Source of the DNA: Enterococcus hirae ATCC 9790
Lineage (GTDB): Bacteria > Bacillota > Bacilli > Lactobacillales > Enterococcaceae
Assembly (NCBI RefSeq): GCF_000271405.2
Contig: NC_015845.1
Location: 1 to 28,699 of the forward strand
DNA: 28,699 bases
Direction: 5' to 3'
Positions 8,664 to 16,558 of the stretch are shown piece by piece. Under the pieces are notes generated by a model. The model did not search any database and was not told the DNA's origin. It saw only the letters and a program-made list of their open reading frames with translations. The position numbers were made by a program, and so were the translations under genes. Numbering within the stretch: position 1 is the stretch's first letter; every line of letters begins with the position of its first letter.

Positions 8664-10574
8664 ATGTTTGAAGATTATTTTGATATTGATTCGATTCTAT
8701 CTTATATCGTACAAGCACCTTTTTTCTCAGGATTAGATGAGAAAGCAGTTGGTGCTTTAAATGGGCTTCTCAATATCCTTTTTGGAATTGGGAAGTCTAT
8801 TGTTTTATCTGGGAATTATTTGATTAAAAATGTGTACTCCGTTGATATATTGAATGATTCTATTGATAAAGTATTTGGTTCTGGAGAACAAGTTTGGGAT
8901 AGTATATTTAAAACTTTTGGCGTAGTCTTTTTAAGTATTCTTTTCGTTTATGCGGTACGTGATCTTTTAAAATTTGGGATTGAAAAGATATTTATGCGTT
9001 TATTGATATTTGGATCATTAGTTGTGGTGGCGACTGGTTTTTATTCAAGTGGTTCCAAGTGGTTAAAAGATATCAATACCATTTCGAGTGATATGCAAAA
9101 TGAATTAGTTTCTGTCATGGCTCCAGATATTTCAAAAGATACGGATAAGTTAGCGAGTGATTTAGGACTAACACCGCCGACTGAGACAACGGATAAAATT
9201 GAGAATATGTTGTATTACAGATTCGTGTTAGAACCATTTGCGCTATTTAACTATGGAAAAACAGATATTTCAAAAAAAGATTATACAGAATTGACTGCTA
9301 AGAAAGGAAAATATGATGATGAAGTTGATGACATAGAAGATAAAGTTGAAGATAATTCTAAAAAAAATGCTTATTTAACAGGGAAAAAATTAGGGGATAA
9401 ATATTTGATCCTGCTTAATTCAGGAATTGATTACGTGATTGTAGCAGGTGTGATTCTCTTGATTTCGGTCATGAATTTCTTGGCTCAGATTTTTATTCTT
9501 GCTTTGGTATTAATTTCACCAATTTGGGTAGCGTTGGCGCTATTACCAGATAACGAACATGTGTTAATGAATGGTATGAAATTAATTTTAGGCTCATTTG
9601 GATTGAAAATTGCTTTAGGTGTAGGCTTTGGGTTTATTTTTATGATTCTTGATTTTATTGACTCAGCGTTTGGGCTTACGTCGATCACTGCAATTGTTGC
9701 AAGTCTTATTATTAAAATTATCTTGGCATTTCTTGTGATCAAGAATTTCCATTGGTTTAAAAATGCAATTACAAAAGCAGAAGTGGATCATGTACCTGAT
9801 ATGAAATTGAAAAAACAAGGGCTTGATCGAGAAAACAAACGAAAAGAGTTAAATCCTGATAATTATACTGGAGGCGGTATTGGAAATACAGGAGGTTTTT
9901 CTAATCGAGAAGGGTATGGAAATAATGCGTATGCAGATAACGTTCAATTGCAATCAGCCTTAGATGATGATACTTCTGACAATAGGAACTTCGGTGAACA
10001 TATTATGCGAGGAATGGGGTATGTTGCTGGGCGAGGTGTAGGAAATGCCGTAGCCGATAAAATCGGTGATAAAGCAAAAGATTTATATGAAGATTCAAAA
10101 CTTCAAAATGTAGTAGATACAACGAAATCTTTTGCCAATTCCCCTTCAGATTACTTAAAAGAACGAGTTTCTCCCTATACGTCTGCTTATACTGAAGGGA
10201 ATTTGGAAGGTTTAAATAAGACGTATGGTATTGGAGAAAGCGAAAATCAAGATATTCGTATGAATGAATCAGAGGAAGAAGAGAATAAAGAGCAACACGT
10301 ACAACCGGTTGATCCTAATGAGTTTGAACAAGAGCTCGCTTCATTAAGAGGAGAAGAAGTATCAGAGTTTGAAAGACCGGTGAATGTGTATGACCAAGAA
10401 ACTGATTCGGTTCAAAATTTTGATTCGAGTAATAAAAAAATAAATCATTCCCATTTAGATGAACGTGTCAACGATTTGGAACATTTGTCTTTAAGTAGTG
10501 TGGATCGTTCTGAGGTTGATTCAGAAAATTTGATGATGGAAAGAGAGGAAGAATTAAATGAAAATGATTCGTAG
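8664..10574 (+). CDS. VirB6-like polytopic transfer protein (Orf15/TcpH/ConG type)
   Basis: This is a 636-residue membrane protein. Hydrophobic helices lie at about residues 30-55, 88-105, 112-130, 250-280, 282-300, 312-335 and 338-362. A long acidic and Gly/Asn-rich cytoplasmic tail (about 370-636) follows. This layout is that of VirB6-like proteins of Gram-positive elements, which shape the translocation channel. AGGAGG precedes the ATG. In ICEBs1 the equivalent protein is the target of the exclusion lipoprotein, which matters for the lipoprotein gene at 12292. The stop lies inside the start region of the hydrolase gene. Confidence 0.82.
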   Translation: MFEDYFDIDSILSYIVQAPFFSGLDEKAVGALNGLLNILFGIGKSIVLSGNYLIKNVYSVDILNDSIDKVFGSGEQVWDSIFKTFGVVFLSILFVYAVRDLLKFGIEKIFMRLLIFGSLVVVATGFYSSGSKWLKDINTISSDMQNELVSVMAPDISKDTDKLASDLGLTPPTETTDKIENMLYYRFVLEPFALFNYGKTDISKKDYTELTAKKGKYDDEVDDIEDKVEDNSKKNAYLTGKKLGDKYLILLNSGIDYVIVAGVILLISVMNFLAQIFILALVLISPIWVALALLPDNEHVLMNGMKLILGSFGLKIALGVGFGFIFMILDFIDSAFGLTSITAIVASLIIKIILAFLVIKNFHWFKNAITKAEVDHVPDMKLKKQGLDRENKRKELNPDNYTGGGIGNTGGFSNREGYGNNAYADNVQLQSALDDDTSDNRNFGEHIMRGMGYVAGRGVGNAVADKIGDKAKDLYEDSKLQNVVDTTKSFANSPSDYLKERVSPYTSAYTEGNLEGLNKTYGIGESENQDIRMNESEEEENKEQHVQPVDPNEFEQELASLRGEEVSEFERPVNVYDQETDSVQNFDSSNKKINHSHLDERVNDLEHLSLSSVDRSEVDSENLMMEREEELNENDS

Positions 10575-11687
10575 AGGAAGCTTAGGCTTCCTTTTTTGTG
10601 TATCATTGGCACGATTTTTTCGCTTACTGGTGTGTTTAGTACAAATGAAGTAAGTGAGGGGACAGGAGAAGAAGGAGTGTATACAGGTGTTTTTACAGAG
10701 GATTTACCTTCATTTCCAGAAATAAAGGGTACAGGGAATATTCCAGATGATGTGGCACAAATGGCTGTAGGATCGGCTGTAAAGTATCACCTATTGCCAA
10801 GTGTCATTATTAGCCAGTGGGCGTATGAGAGTGAGTGGGGACATTCGCCGTCTGCAAAGAATGATAATAATTTTTTTGGGATCACATGGTTTGAAGGCTG
10901 TCCGTTTCCTAAAGGCTCCGCTCGAGGGACAGGCGGTTCAGAAGGTGGAAATTATATGAAATTTCCGAATAAAAAATCAGCCTTTAGCTATTATGGATAC
11001 ATGGTGGCTTCACAATCGAATTTTAATGCATGTGTAGGGAATAAAAGTCCTAGTGAATGCTTATTGATACTAGGAAGAGGCGGGTATGCTTCAGCTGGTA
11101 TTACAGAAAGTAGCCCTTATTTTACAGGCTGTATGTCAATCATTCAATCGAATAATCTGACACAATATGATGATTTTGCGATCCAAAAATGGAAAGATTT
11201 TGGGAGTAATATAGGTGGTTCAGTTGGTGGTGGCTGGGGCTGGCCGTTCCCTGAAGCTGGGCAAGGTTCTTTTACAGGCGGTCAATTATTTGGAAAAAAT
11301 GCAGGCGGAGAATTTCGTGAGAACGGCTTTCATGATGGATTAGACTTTGGCTCTGTCGATCACCCGGGAAGTGAAATTCATGCGATACATGGTGGTACAG
11401 TGACGTATGTAGGTAATCCTAATATTGCTGGGCTAGGAGCGTGTGTCATTGTGATTAATGATAGTGGGTTAAATATGGTTTATCAGGAATTTGCGACTAG
11501 TACCAGCAATGCAAAAGTAAAAGTAGGCGATAAGGTGAAATTAGGAGACGTAATCGGTACACGTGATACGGAACATTTACATTTAGGGATTACGAAGAAA
11601 GACTGGTTACAAGCGCAATCAAGTGCATTTACTGATGATGGAACGTGGCTTGATCCACTTAAAGTGATTACAACTGGAAAATATTGA
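10558..11687 (+). CDS. Bifunctional peptidoglycan hydrolase (glucosaminidase-like plus M23 peptidase), apparent one-base frameshift at start
   Basis: This enzyme opens the cell wall for the mating channel. As written, the frame opens at a TTG at 10596 (363 residues) with no ribosome site and half a membrane anchor. An ATG at 10558 with AGAGGAAG seven bases upstream runs in another frame and meets it at a T6 tract (10592-10597). One extra T would join them, giving 376 residues that start MKMIRRGSLGFLFLCIIG, a full signal anchor. Residues about 45-195 (from TTG) resemble a GH73-type glucosaminidase: VIISQWAYESEWGHS with a candidate Glu, then NFFGITW and GGYA. Residues about 245-350 are an M23 endopeptidase with HDGLDF and HLHLG zinc ligands. 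Slippage or a homopolymer miscall are the two explanations. Confidence 0.82.
10576..10597 (+). terminator. Terminator-like hairpin plus T6 inside the hydrolase start
   Basis: GGAAGC TTAG GCTTCC followed by six T forms a compact intrinsic-terminator shape inside the first codons of the hydrolase gene. It could lower expression of downstream genes or, together with the T run, promote transcript slippage. Confidence 0.5.
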
Positions 11688-11704
11688 TAGGTAAGGTGAT
11701 TAGA

Positions 11705-12226
11705 ATGAAAAAAATGATTATAGTCTTAGTTTTGCTTAGTATTGGTGGTTTGCTAGGCGCTCAGTATGGCACAGAAAAAAATAGAAAGATAGAAGAAGAT
11801 TATCAGCAAAATATTTCCGAGGTCAGTAAAGAAAGAGATAAATATAAGTTAGCTTTGGATAGTATGGATCAAGAAGAAGAAAACAATAGCACCAATGAGA
11901 ACGTGAATAAAGAAAGAGAAAATAATTTATCTGATTTTACAGATAAGTTGTTAAATTTTGATTCAATTGATGATCGGAATAAGGCAATTAGAGATTATTT
12001 GACGACTAATTGTATCAAAGAACAAGGAATTGATGTAGAGATCAATGCAGATTTTGATAGTACTGGCACAATTAATGGTATTTATCAAGATACAGCTGAT
12101 TTGGAACATTATATCATTCTTGGAAAAGATAATAGTCGAGGTGCAGAACATGATGTTTTGATCGATGTTGTATTTGAAAATAACAAGATTGGGAATTTTA
12201 AAATCCAATATATGGAAATGAGATAA
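11705..12226 (+). CDS. Membrane-anchored coiled-coil protein of the transfer operon
   Basis: A 173-residue protein with an N-terminal membrane helix (about residues 4-20), a charged coiled-coil-like stretch (22-85) and a C-terminal domain of about 80 residues with alternating beta-like sequence. ATG 11705 was chosen because AAGGTG lies just upstream, although the frame also extends to a TTG at 11684. No family was recognised. The place after the hydrolase corresponds to that of YddI in ICEBs1, which is only a positional parallel. Confidence 0.65.
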   Translation: MKKMIIVLVLLSIGGLLGAQYGTEKNRKIEEDYQQNISEVSKERDKYKLALDSMDQEEENNSTNENVNKERENNLSDFTDKLLNFDSIDDRNKAIRDYLTTNCIKEQGIDVEINADFDSTGTINGIYQDTADLEHYIILGKDNSRGAEHDVLIDVVFENNKIGNFKIQYMEMR

Positions 12227-12239
12227 ATGTTATTTCATA

Positions 12240-12268
12240 TTGTAAAAAAACAACTGATATTCTATAAT
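12240..12268 (+). promoter_or_regulatory. Sigma-A-type promoter for the lipoprotein gene
   Basis: TTGTAA at 12240-12245, a 17-base spacer and TATAAT at 12263-12268, ending 23 bases before the lipoprotein ATG. It separates that gene from the transfer operon and would allow expression when transfer genes are silent. Confidence 0.75.
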
Positions 12269-12291
12269 TTATATAGAAAGAAGGTTATAAA

Positions 12292-12690
12292 ATGAAAAAG
12301 AATATTGTTCTTTTACTTAGCCTATTATTAGGGGTATTGGTTATTTCTGGTTGTTCTTCTAATAACAAAAGTGAAGAGACACAAAAAGTAATTGATAAAA
12401 TTGTAGAAAAACAAAATAAGATAGCAAATTCAGATGATGATGATAAAGGAAAATATCACTATACAGAAGATGATTTTAGTTTTTTGATTTATTATGATAA
12501 AGATCAACAATTGTATTTAGTAGATTCTTGGATACCATTTGAGAATAAACCTAATGATATGCGACGTAAATGGGGTGTATCCTTAGATGAGGAAGAACCA
12601 AAACGATTCACGTATGATTCAGATTTTAATGATTATAAAAAATCTGGTGATTATGAAGTAGTTTATAAGTCAGGAAAATTTGCAGATTAA
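12292..12690 (+). CDS. Lipoprotein, candidate entry-exclusion factor
   Basis: This 132-residue protein has a clear lipoprotein signal: MKKN, a Leu/Val core and the lipobox ISGC at residues 18-21. The mature part is a small charged Tyr-rich domain. AGAAAGAAGG precedes the ATG. It is the last gene of the transfer block and has its own promoter. In ICEBs1 the last conjugation gene, yddJ, codes for a lipoprotein of similar size (about 126 residues) that blocks redundant transfer by acting on the VirB6-like ConG. Exclusion is therefore a reasonable inference, but sequence kinship was not tested. Confidence 0.72.
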   Translation: MKKNIVLLLSLLLGVLVISGCSSNNKSEETQKVIDKIVEKQNKIANSDDDDKGKYHYTEDDFSFLIYYDKDQQLYLVDSWIPFENKPNDMRRKWGVSLDEEEPKRFTYDSDFNDYKKSGDYEVVYKSGKFAD

Positions 12691-12692
12691 AG

Positions 12693-12740
12693 AAAGAGCC
12701 TTTAACAGCTATTTGTATAGTTGTTGAGGGTTCTTTTTTA
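12693..12740 (+). terminator. Intrinsic terminator closing the transfer block
   Basis: An imperfect hairpin pairs AAAGAGCC at 12693-12700 with GGGTTCTTT at 12727-12735, followed by a T run. It lies directly after the lipoprotein stop. Confidence 0.7.
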
Positions 12741-13046
12741 TTGTTCGTGAATAGTTTAAAAAATTTTGTCTGCAGTTAAAAAATATGACAAACGTTTGAT
12801 TATAAAACCGAATGAAATTTCTCTCCTGGTGACATTAAAGTTCGTTTTTATAAAAAATCTGATTAACTCAACTTTCTGTCAGCGTTCTTTTTAGTATTAC
12901 ATAAAAATGTTTTTAATTACTTGTTTGATCGATGTTCAACCATATTTATACATATGTAAGTGTGTAAAAAAGAGAAATATGATAATTTATCTTTTATCTA
13001 TTACTAGGAAGAAATAAACATTTGAAATGTTCCCCTTTACAAATGA
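12741..13046. other. Intergenic region between lipoprotein and uvrX
   Basis: I see no gene here. It is AT-rich and contains a CAAACGTTTG palindrome near 12789 and, at 12975-12998, one copy of the AAATATGATAATTTATC element also found beside the partition genes. Confidence 0.5.
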
Positions 13047-13065
13047 GAACGTATGTTTGTATAAT
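13036..13065 (+). promoter_or_regulatory. uvrX promoter with LexA (SOS) box
   Basis: TTTACA (13036-13041) and TATAAT (13060-13065) form the promoter. AGAACGTATGTTTG (13046-13059) lies between them and matches the Firmicute LexA consensus CGAACRNRYGTTYG at 13 of 14 positions. LexA bound there would block RNA polymerase, so the operon should be damage-inducible. Confidence 0.85.
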
Positions 13066-13089
13066 CAAGATGAAATGGGGGAGAATGTT

Positions 13090-14415
13090 ATGCTTGATTA
13101 CTCAAATGAACCAATAAATGATTACTACTTGATTGATATGAAGTCGTTTTATGCGAGTGTTGAGTGTGTAGAAAGAAATTTAAATCCATTAACAACTGCT
13201 TTGGTTGTTATGAGTCGGGCGGACAATACTGGCTCAGGTCTCACTCTGGCAGCTTCACCAACTGCCAAAAGCAAATATGGAATCACGAATATTAGCAGAC
13301 CTCGTGATCTACCCTACCCGTTACCAAAGGAGCTTCACATTGTTCCGCCAAGAATGAATTTATATATTAAAAAAAATATGGAGGTAAACAGTATTTTTCG
13401 GCAATACGTTGCAGATGAAGATTTGTTGATTTATTCAATCGATGAGTCGATTCTGAAGGTGACAAAGTCGATGAACCTATTTACTACACAAGGAACTAGA
13501 AGTGAGAGACGAAAACAATTAGCAAGACAGATACAGTTACACGTTTACCGTCAAACTGGTTTGATTGCCACAGTCGGTATCGGTGACAATCCACTTTTAG
13601 CTAAACTAGCCTTAGACAATGAAGCAAAGCATAATAAAGGATTTATGGCAGAATGGACGTATCAAAATGTGCCAGAAAAAATTTGGTCTATTAAAGAAAT
13701 GACAGATTTCTGGGGCATTGGATCACGAATGAAAAAAAGGCTTAATCATATGGGAATTATGAGTATTAAAGACTTAGCAATTTGGGATCCATACTCTATC
13801 AAGCGTCAATTAGGCATTATTGGACTACAGCTCTATTTTCATGCAAATGGGATTGATCGGACAGATATAGCTGTACCACCAGAACCAACGAAGGAGAAAT
13901 CTTATGGGAACTCACAGGTGTTACCAAAGGATTACACCAGAAAAGAAGAAATAGAGATCGTGGTTAAGGAAATGGCAGAACAAGTTGCTGTACGCATTCG
14001 TCAACATAACTGTAAGACTGGTTGTGTTCATTTATATATTGGTACGTCGATCCTAGAAAATAAGTCAGGATTTTCCCACCAAATGAAAATTCCTATAACG
14101 GATAATACAAAAGAGCTTCAGTACTACTGTTTGTATCTTTTTGATAAGTACTATGAAGGACAAGAGGTTCGACACGTCGGTGTGACATACAGTAAATTAG
14201 TTTATACGGATTCCCTTCAGTTAAATTTATTTAGTGATCCTCAAAAGCAGATTGATGAGGAAAATTTAGACAAGATTATTGATCTCATACGTCGAAAATA
14301 TGGTTTTACGTCAATAGTTCATGCTTCTTCGCTTTTAGAAGGTGCAAGGAGTATAACCAGAAGTACATTGGTTGGTGGGCACGCAGGGGGCAACGGAGGT
14401 CTTAATAATGATTGA
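13090..14415 (+). CDS. uvrX: Y-family DNA polymerase, UvrX/ImpB-MucB type
   Basis: This 441-residue error-prone polymerase is of the plasmid/phage UvrX group and performs lesion bypass under SOS. Palm motifs are LIDMKSFYASVE, with metal ligand Asp16, and SIDES, with Asp118 and Glu119. The helix-hairpin-helix segment FWGIGSRMKKRLNHMGI (about residues 210-226) and a little-finger domain follow. The ATG at 13090 was chosen because GGGGGAG lies upstream and it sits below the LexA-boxed promoter; the frame extends upstream to 13027 without a better site. It overlaps the YolD-like gene by eight bases. Confidence 0.92.
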   Translation: MLDYSNEPINDYYLIDMKSFYASVECVERNLNPLTTALVVMSRADNTGSGLTLAASPTAKSKYGITNISRPRDLPYPLPKELHIVPPRMNLYIKKNMEVNSIFRQYVADEDLLIYSIDESILKVTKSMNLFTTQGTRSERRKQLARQIQLHVYRQTGLIATVGIGDNPLLAKLALDNEAKHNKGFMAEWTYQNVPEKIWSIKEMTDFWGIGSRMKKRLNHMGIMSIKDLAIWDPYSIKRQLGIIGLQLYFHANGIDRTDIAVPPEPTKEKSYGNSQVLPKDYTRKEEIEIVVKEMAEQVAVRIRQHNCKTGCVHLYIGTSILENKSGFSHQMKIPITDNTKELQYYCLYLFDKYYEGQEVRHVGVTYSKLVYTDSLQLNLFSDPQKQIDEENLDKIIDLIRRKYGFTSIVHASSLLEGARSITRSTLVGGHAGGNGGLNND

Positions 14416-14755
14416 ATATAATGATCGAGGACGTTTAAAATGGGCTGGGTTTTATCTTTCAGATCACACTGAAAAGATCGATGCAGATGTCGAACAACGG
14501 GCAAACCAAAATCTAGCTAAAGAACAAATGACGACTGAAGAAATTACGGCTATATTGAACGTTGCAGTTCTTAAAAGAAAAACTGTTTGTATCCAGAAAG
14601 AAGAACGTGATTCTGAAGGTTATTATCCAGATGATATTATTGGTAAAATTAATGGATATGACGAATTAGGAATATTTGTCGGAGATTATAAAGTTCACTA
14701 TGATGAAGTACGCCATATTGAGATTCAAGAGTTAGATAAATGGAGTCAGCTATGA
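14408..14755 (+). CDS. YolD-like protein
   Basis: A 115-residue protein with the YolD-type opening NDRGRLKWAGFYLSDHT (compare RGxxKWxxF in the family) and a small beta-rich domain ending HYDEVRHIEIQELD. YolD-like genes usually accompany uvrX/yqjW-type polymerases, and this one overlaps uvrX by eight bases. GGAGGT at 14396-14401 sets the start at ATG 14408. The biochemical role is not firmly known; a link to translesion synthesis is assumed from context. Confidence 0.85.
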   Translation: MIEYNDRGRLKWAGFYLSDHTEKIDADVEQRANQNLAKEQMTTEEITAILNVAVLKRKTVCIQKEERDSEGYYPDDIIGKINGYDELGIFVGDYKVHYDEVRHIEIQELDKWSQL

Positions 14756-14952
14756 ATATAATTCAGCAATACGAATGCGGATATATTACTTATGAAGAGT
14801 TGTTAGAGGATATTTGGGGTTACGGACAGCAATTGATTAACGAGGTTGGTGTTGATTGCTTCAGTTTCTATGTTGCTGCGGCTTCTGGTTATCATACCTA
14901 TTCGTATTATATTAATAGTTATGTATTTAATTATTCCGAAAAGAGAATATGA
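14752..14952 (+). CDS. Small third gene of the uvrX operon, unknown
   Basis: A 66-residue Tyr-rich protein whose ATG overlaps the YolD stop (ATGA 14752-14755), so it is translationally coupled. It has no recognised domain. The sequence around residues 30-60 is rich in aromatic residues and Ser and is only mildly hydrophobic. Confidence 0.6.
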   Translation: MNIIQQYECGYITYEELLEDIWGYGQQLINEVGVDCFSFYVAAASGYHTYSYYINSYVFNYSEKRI

Positions 14953-15009
14953 AAATTATTCTTTTTGTATAGTGATTAAGCCTTGCTACAATGCTGTTCA
15001 AATATAATT

Positions 15010-15098
15010 ACACATTTACACAAGTACACAATTGTAAATGTGTAAATATGATAAAAGATAAATATGATAATTTATCTTTTATCATATTTATCTTTTTT
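15010..15098. repeat. Inverted repeats downstream of the partition operon
   Basis: Two nested features lie here. ACACATTTACA pairs with TGTAAATGTGT across 15010-15044. Next to it, an AT-rich palindrome built on GATAAATATGATAA and TTATCATATTTATC occupies about 15053-15098. The second may end transcription of both facing operons and carries one copy of the partition-type element (15060-15083). Confidence 0.65.
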
Positions 15099-15402
15099 AT
15101 AAATTTGAGAGAGTTTTAAAAGCTCTTTTTTTATCAGCGTCTAAAGAAGTTTCTACATAGTGATCGATCATTGATTCAATCATTTCGTAAGAAAATTTAT
15201 TGTCAGTGAGCTTCATTAAAATATCAATTTGATCTTTTGTTTGCCTAGATACTTTAATATTAGCGTCTTGATTTTTTACAACAGGATTTTTAGCTTTTCT
15301 CGTTTGTTTTTTTACAGCTTGTACACTATCAGCAGATTGATTTGGTGTAATTTTCGTATTTTTAATTAAACCAGTAGGTCTTTTTTTATTAGTATCAGTC
15401 AT
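15097..15402 (-). CDS. Partition partner protein, ribbon-helix-helix type (PrgO-like)
   Basis: A 101-residue basic protein encoded directly after parA on the minus strand, three bases apart. The N-terminal 45 residues are disordered and Lys/Gln-rich. The last 55 contain IKVSRQTKDQIDILMKL and an SYEMIESMIDHYV helix, as in RHH DNA-binding domains. Small RHH proteins with this layout (PrgO in pCF10-type plasmids) bind centromere repeats and activate ParA. The AT-rich repeats on both sides of the operon are the likely sites. Confidence 0.78.
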   Translation of the reverse strand: MTDTNKKRPTGLIKNTKITPNQSADSVQAVKKQTRKAKNPVVKNQDANIKVSRQTKDQIDILMKLTDNKFSYEMIESMIDHYVETSLDADKKRAFKTLSNL

Positions 15403-15405
15403 ATC

Positions 15406-16248
15406 TTATTTTTCTCCTTCAAAATAATTTATACGATCTAATAATTCGTCTGAAACAATATTATATAAATCTATTACTTTTTTATCATGTCGATCATATT
15501 CAGTAATTCCAGTATTGTCAAAACGTTTTAGACGTGCCATATTTGGTATCTTTGTATTGAAGATATTTTCTTCTCCAAAAACTTGAGTAGCATTTTCTAA
15601 TACAAAGTTATCAAGGCTTGCATTTCCGTCCATGAGAACTGGTAAAACTCCGACTATTTCAAAGTTTCCGTTATACTCGTTTGCTAGTTTTTGTAGATCA
15701 TTTAAATACTCAATTGCACCGTCTAGTGATAACTCTTGTGTTTGCAATACAATTAAAACGTAATCTGAAGCTAATACAGCACTATCTGTTATATATGATT
15801 TTGTAGGTGGAACGTCTATGAAAATATAATCATATTTTGCTTTTAGTGGTGTAAGAAGTTGTTTAAAATGATTAATTTTAGTAGTAGTGATCTTATTAAA
15901 ACTAGGATCAGTTTCTTCTACTAGTCCATAAGTTAAATCTAAGAATGTACTATAATTAGCAAAATCAATATAACTAGGTAACAAAGAAAGGTTAGGCATA
16001 ATCTCTGTTTCTATATCAGATATGTCACCTTCTTTGATTGCTGTCATTAAAGTTTTATCAAAGCTAAAAACTTCGTCACTATGAAGCTTTTTAGTTCTTA
16101 ATAGAACAGTTGTAGCATTTGCTTGAGGGTCTAAATCTACGACTAAAGTTTTGTATCCTTTTTTAGCTAGTTCGTAAGCATTTAAAATATTGTTTTTTGT
16201 TTTCCCTACGCCACCTTTGTAGTTACCTACTGTAAGTGTAATTGCCAT
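15406..16248 (-). CDS. ParA-family partition ATPase (PrgP-like)
   Basis: This 280-residue ATPase drives plasmid partition on the nucleoid. The deviant Walker A motif is KGGVGKT at residues 10-16, VVDLDPQANAT lies at about 35-46, and YIFIDVPP is the Walker A'/B strand near residue 140. There is no N-terminal DNA-binding extension, so it is of the small type Ib-like kind. The start ATG (complement of 16246-16248) has AGGAGGT upstream. It is the first gene of the operon, facing the repeat cluster at 16280-16505, and is probably repressed by its partner bound there. Confidence 0.9.
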   Translation of the reverse strand: MAITLTVGNYKGGVGKTKNNILNAYELAKKGYKTLVVDLDPQANATTVLLRTKKLHSDEVFSFDKTLMTAIKEGDISDIETEIMPNLSLLPSYIDFANYSTFLDLTYGLVEETDPSFNKITTTKINHFKQLLTPLKAKYDYIFIDVPPTKSYITDSAVLASDYVLIVLQTQELSLDGAIEYLNDLQKLANEYNGNFEIVGVLPVLMDGNASLDNFVLENATQVFGEENIFNTKIPNMARLKRFDNTGITEYDRHDKKVIDLYNIVSDELLDRINYFEGEK

Positions 16249-16274
16249 TAGTAGTTACCTCCTAAAAATTTATC

Positions 16275-16510
16275 TATAGCTATATTATCATATTATCATA
16301 TTTAAATAAATAGCTATAGATAAATATGATAATAGATAAATATGATAATTTATCTATTATCATTATCTATAACGGTTGTTAAACATTGATACATTAACAT
16401 TTTGTAGCTTAAATAAAAAAAGATAAATATGATAATAGATAAATAGATAAAAAGATAAATATGATAATAGATAAATAGATAAAAAGATAAATATGATAAT
16501 ATGATAATCG
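16275..16510. repeat. AT-rich iterated repeats upstream of parA (centromere/operator candidate)
   Basis: Units built on GATAAATATGATAAT recur in direct and inverted order. A palindrome around TATAGCTATA lies at about 16275-16335. Two full copies and one partial copy of a 32-base direct repeat (AAAAAGATAAATATGATAAT plus AGATAAATAGAT) lie at about 16420-16505. Related single copies lie at 12975-12998 and 15060-15083. This pattern fits a parS-type centromere and autoregulatory operator; it could also include the vegetative origin. Confidence 0.75.
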
Positions 16511-16523
16511 TAAAAAAAAGAGG

Positions 16524-16552
16524 TTGCGCAGAAAATTTTTTTACGTTATGAT
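16524..16552 (+). promoter_or_regulatory. Promoter of the large structured RNA
   Basis: TTGCGC at 16524-16529, a 17-base spacer and TATGAT at 16547-16552. The predicted transcript start is near 16559, at the edge of the folded region. Confidence 0.65.
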
Positions 16553-16558
16553 TTTTTT

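Noticed and set aside
16275..16510. CRISPR array
   Set aside because: The repeats are contiguous and AT-only without unique spacers, and no cas gene is present.
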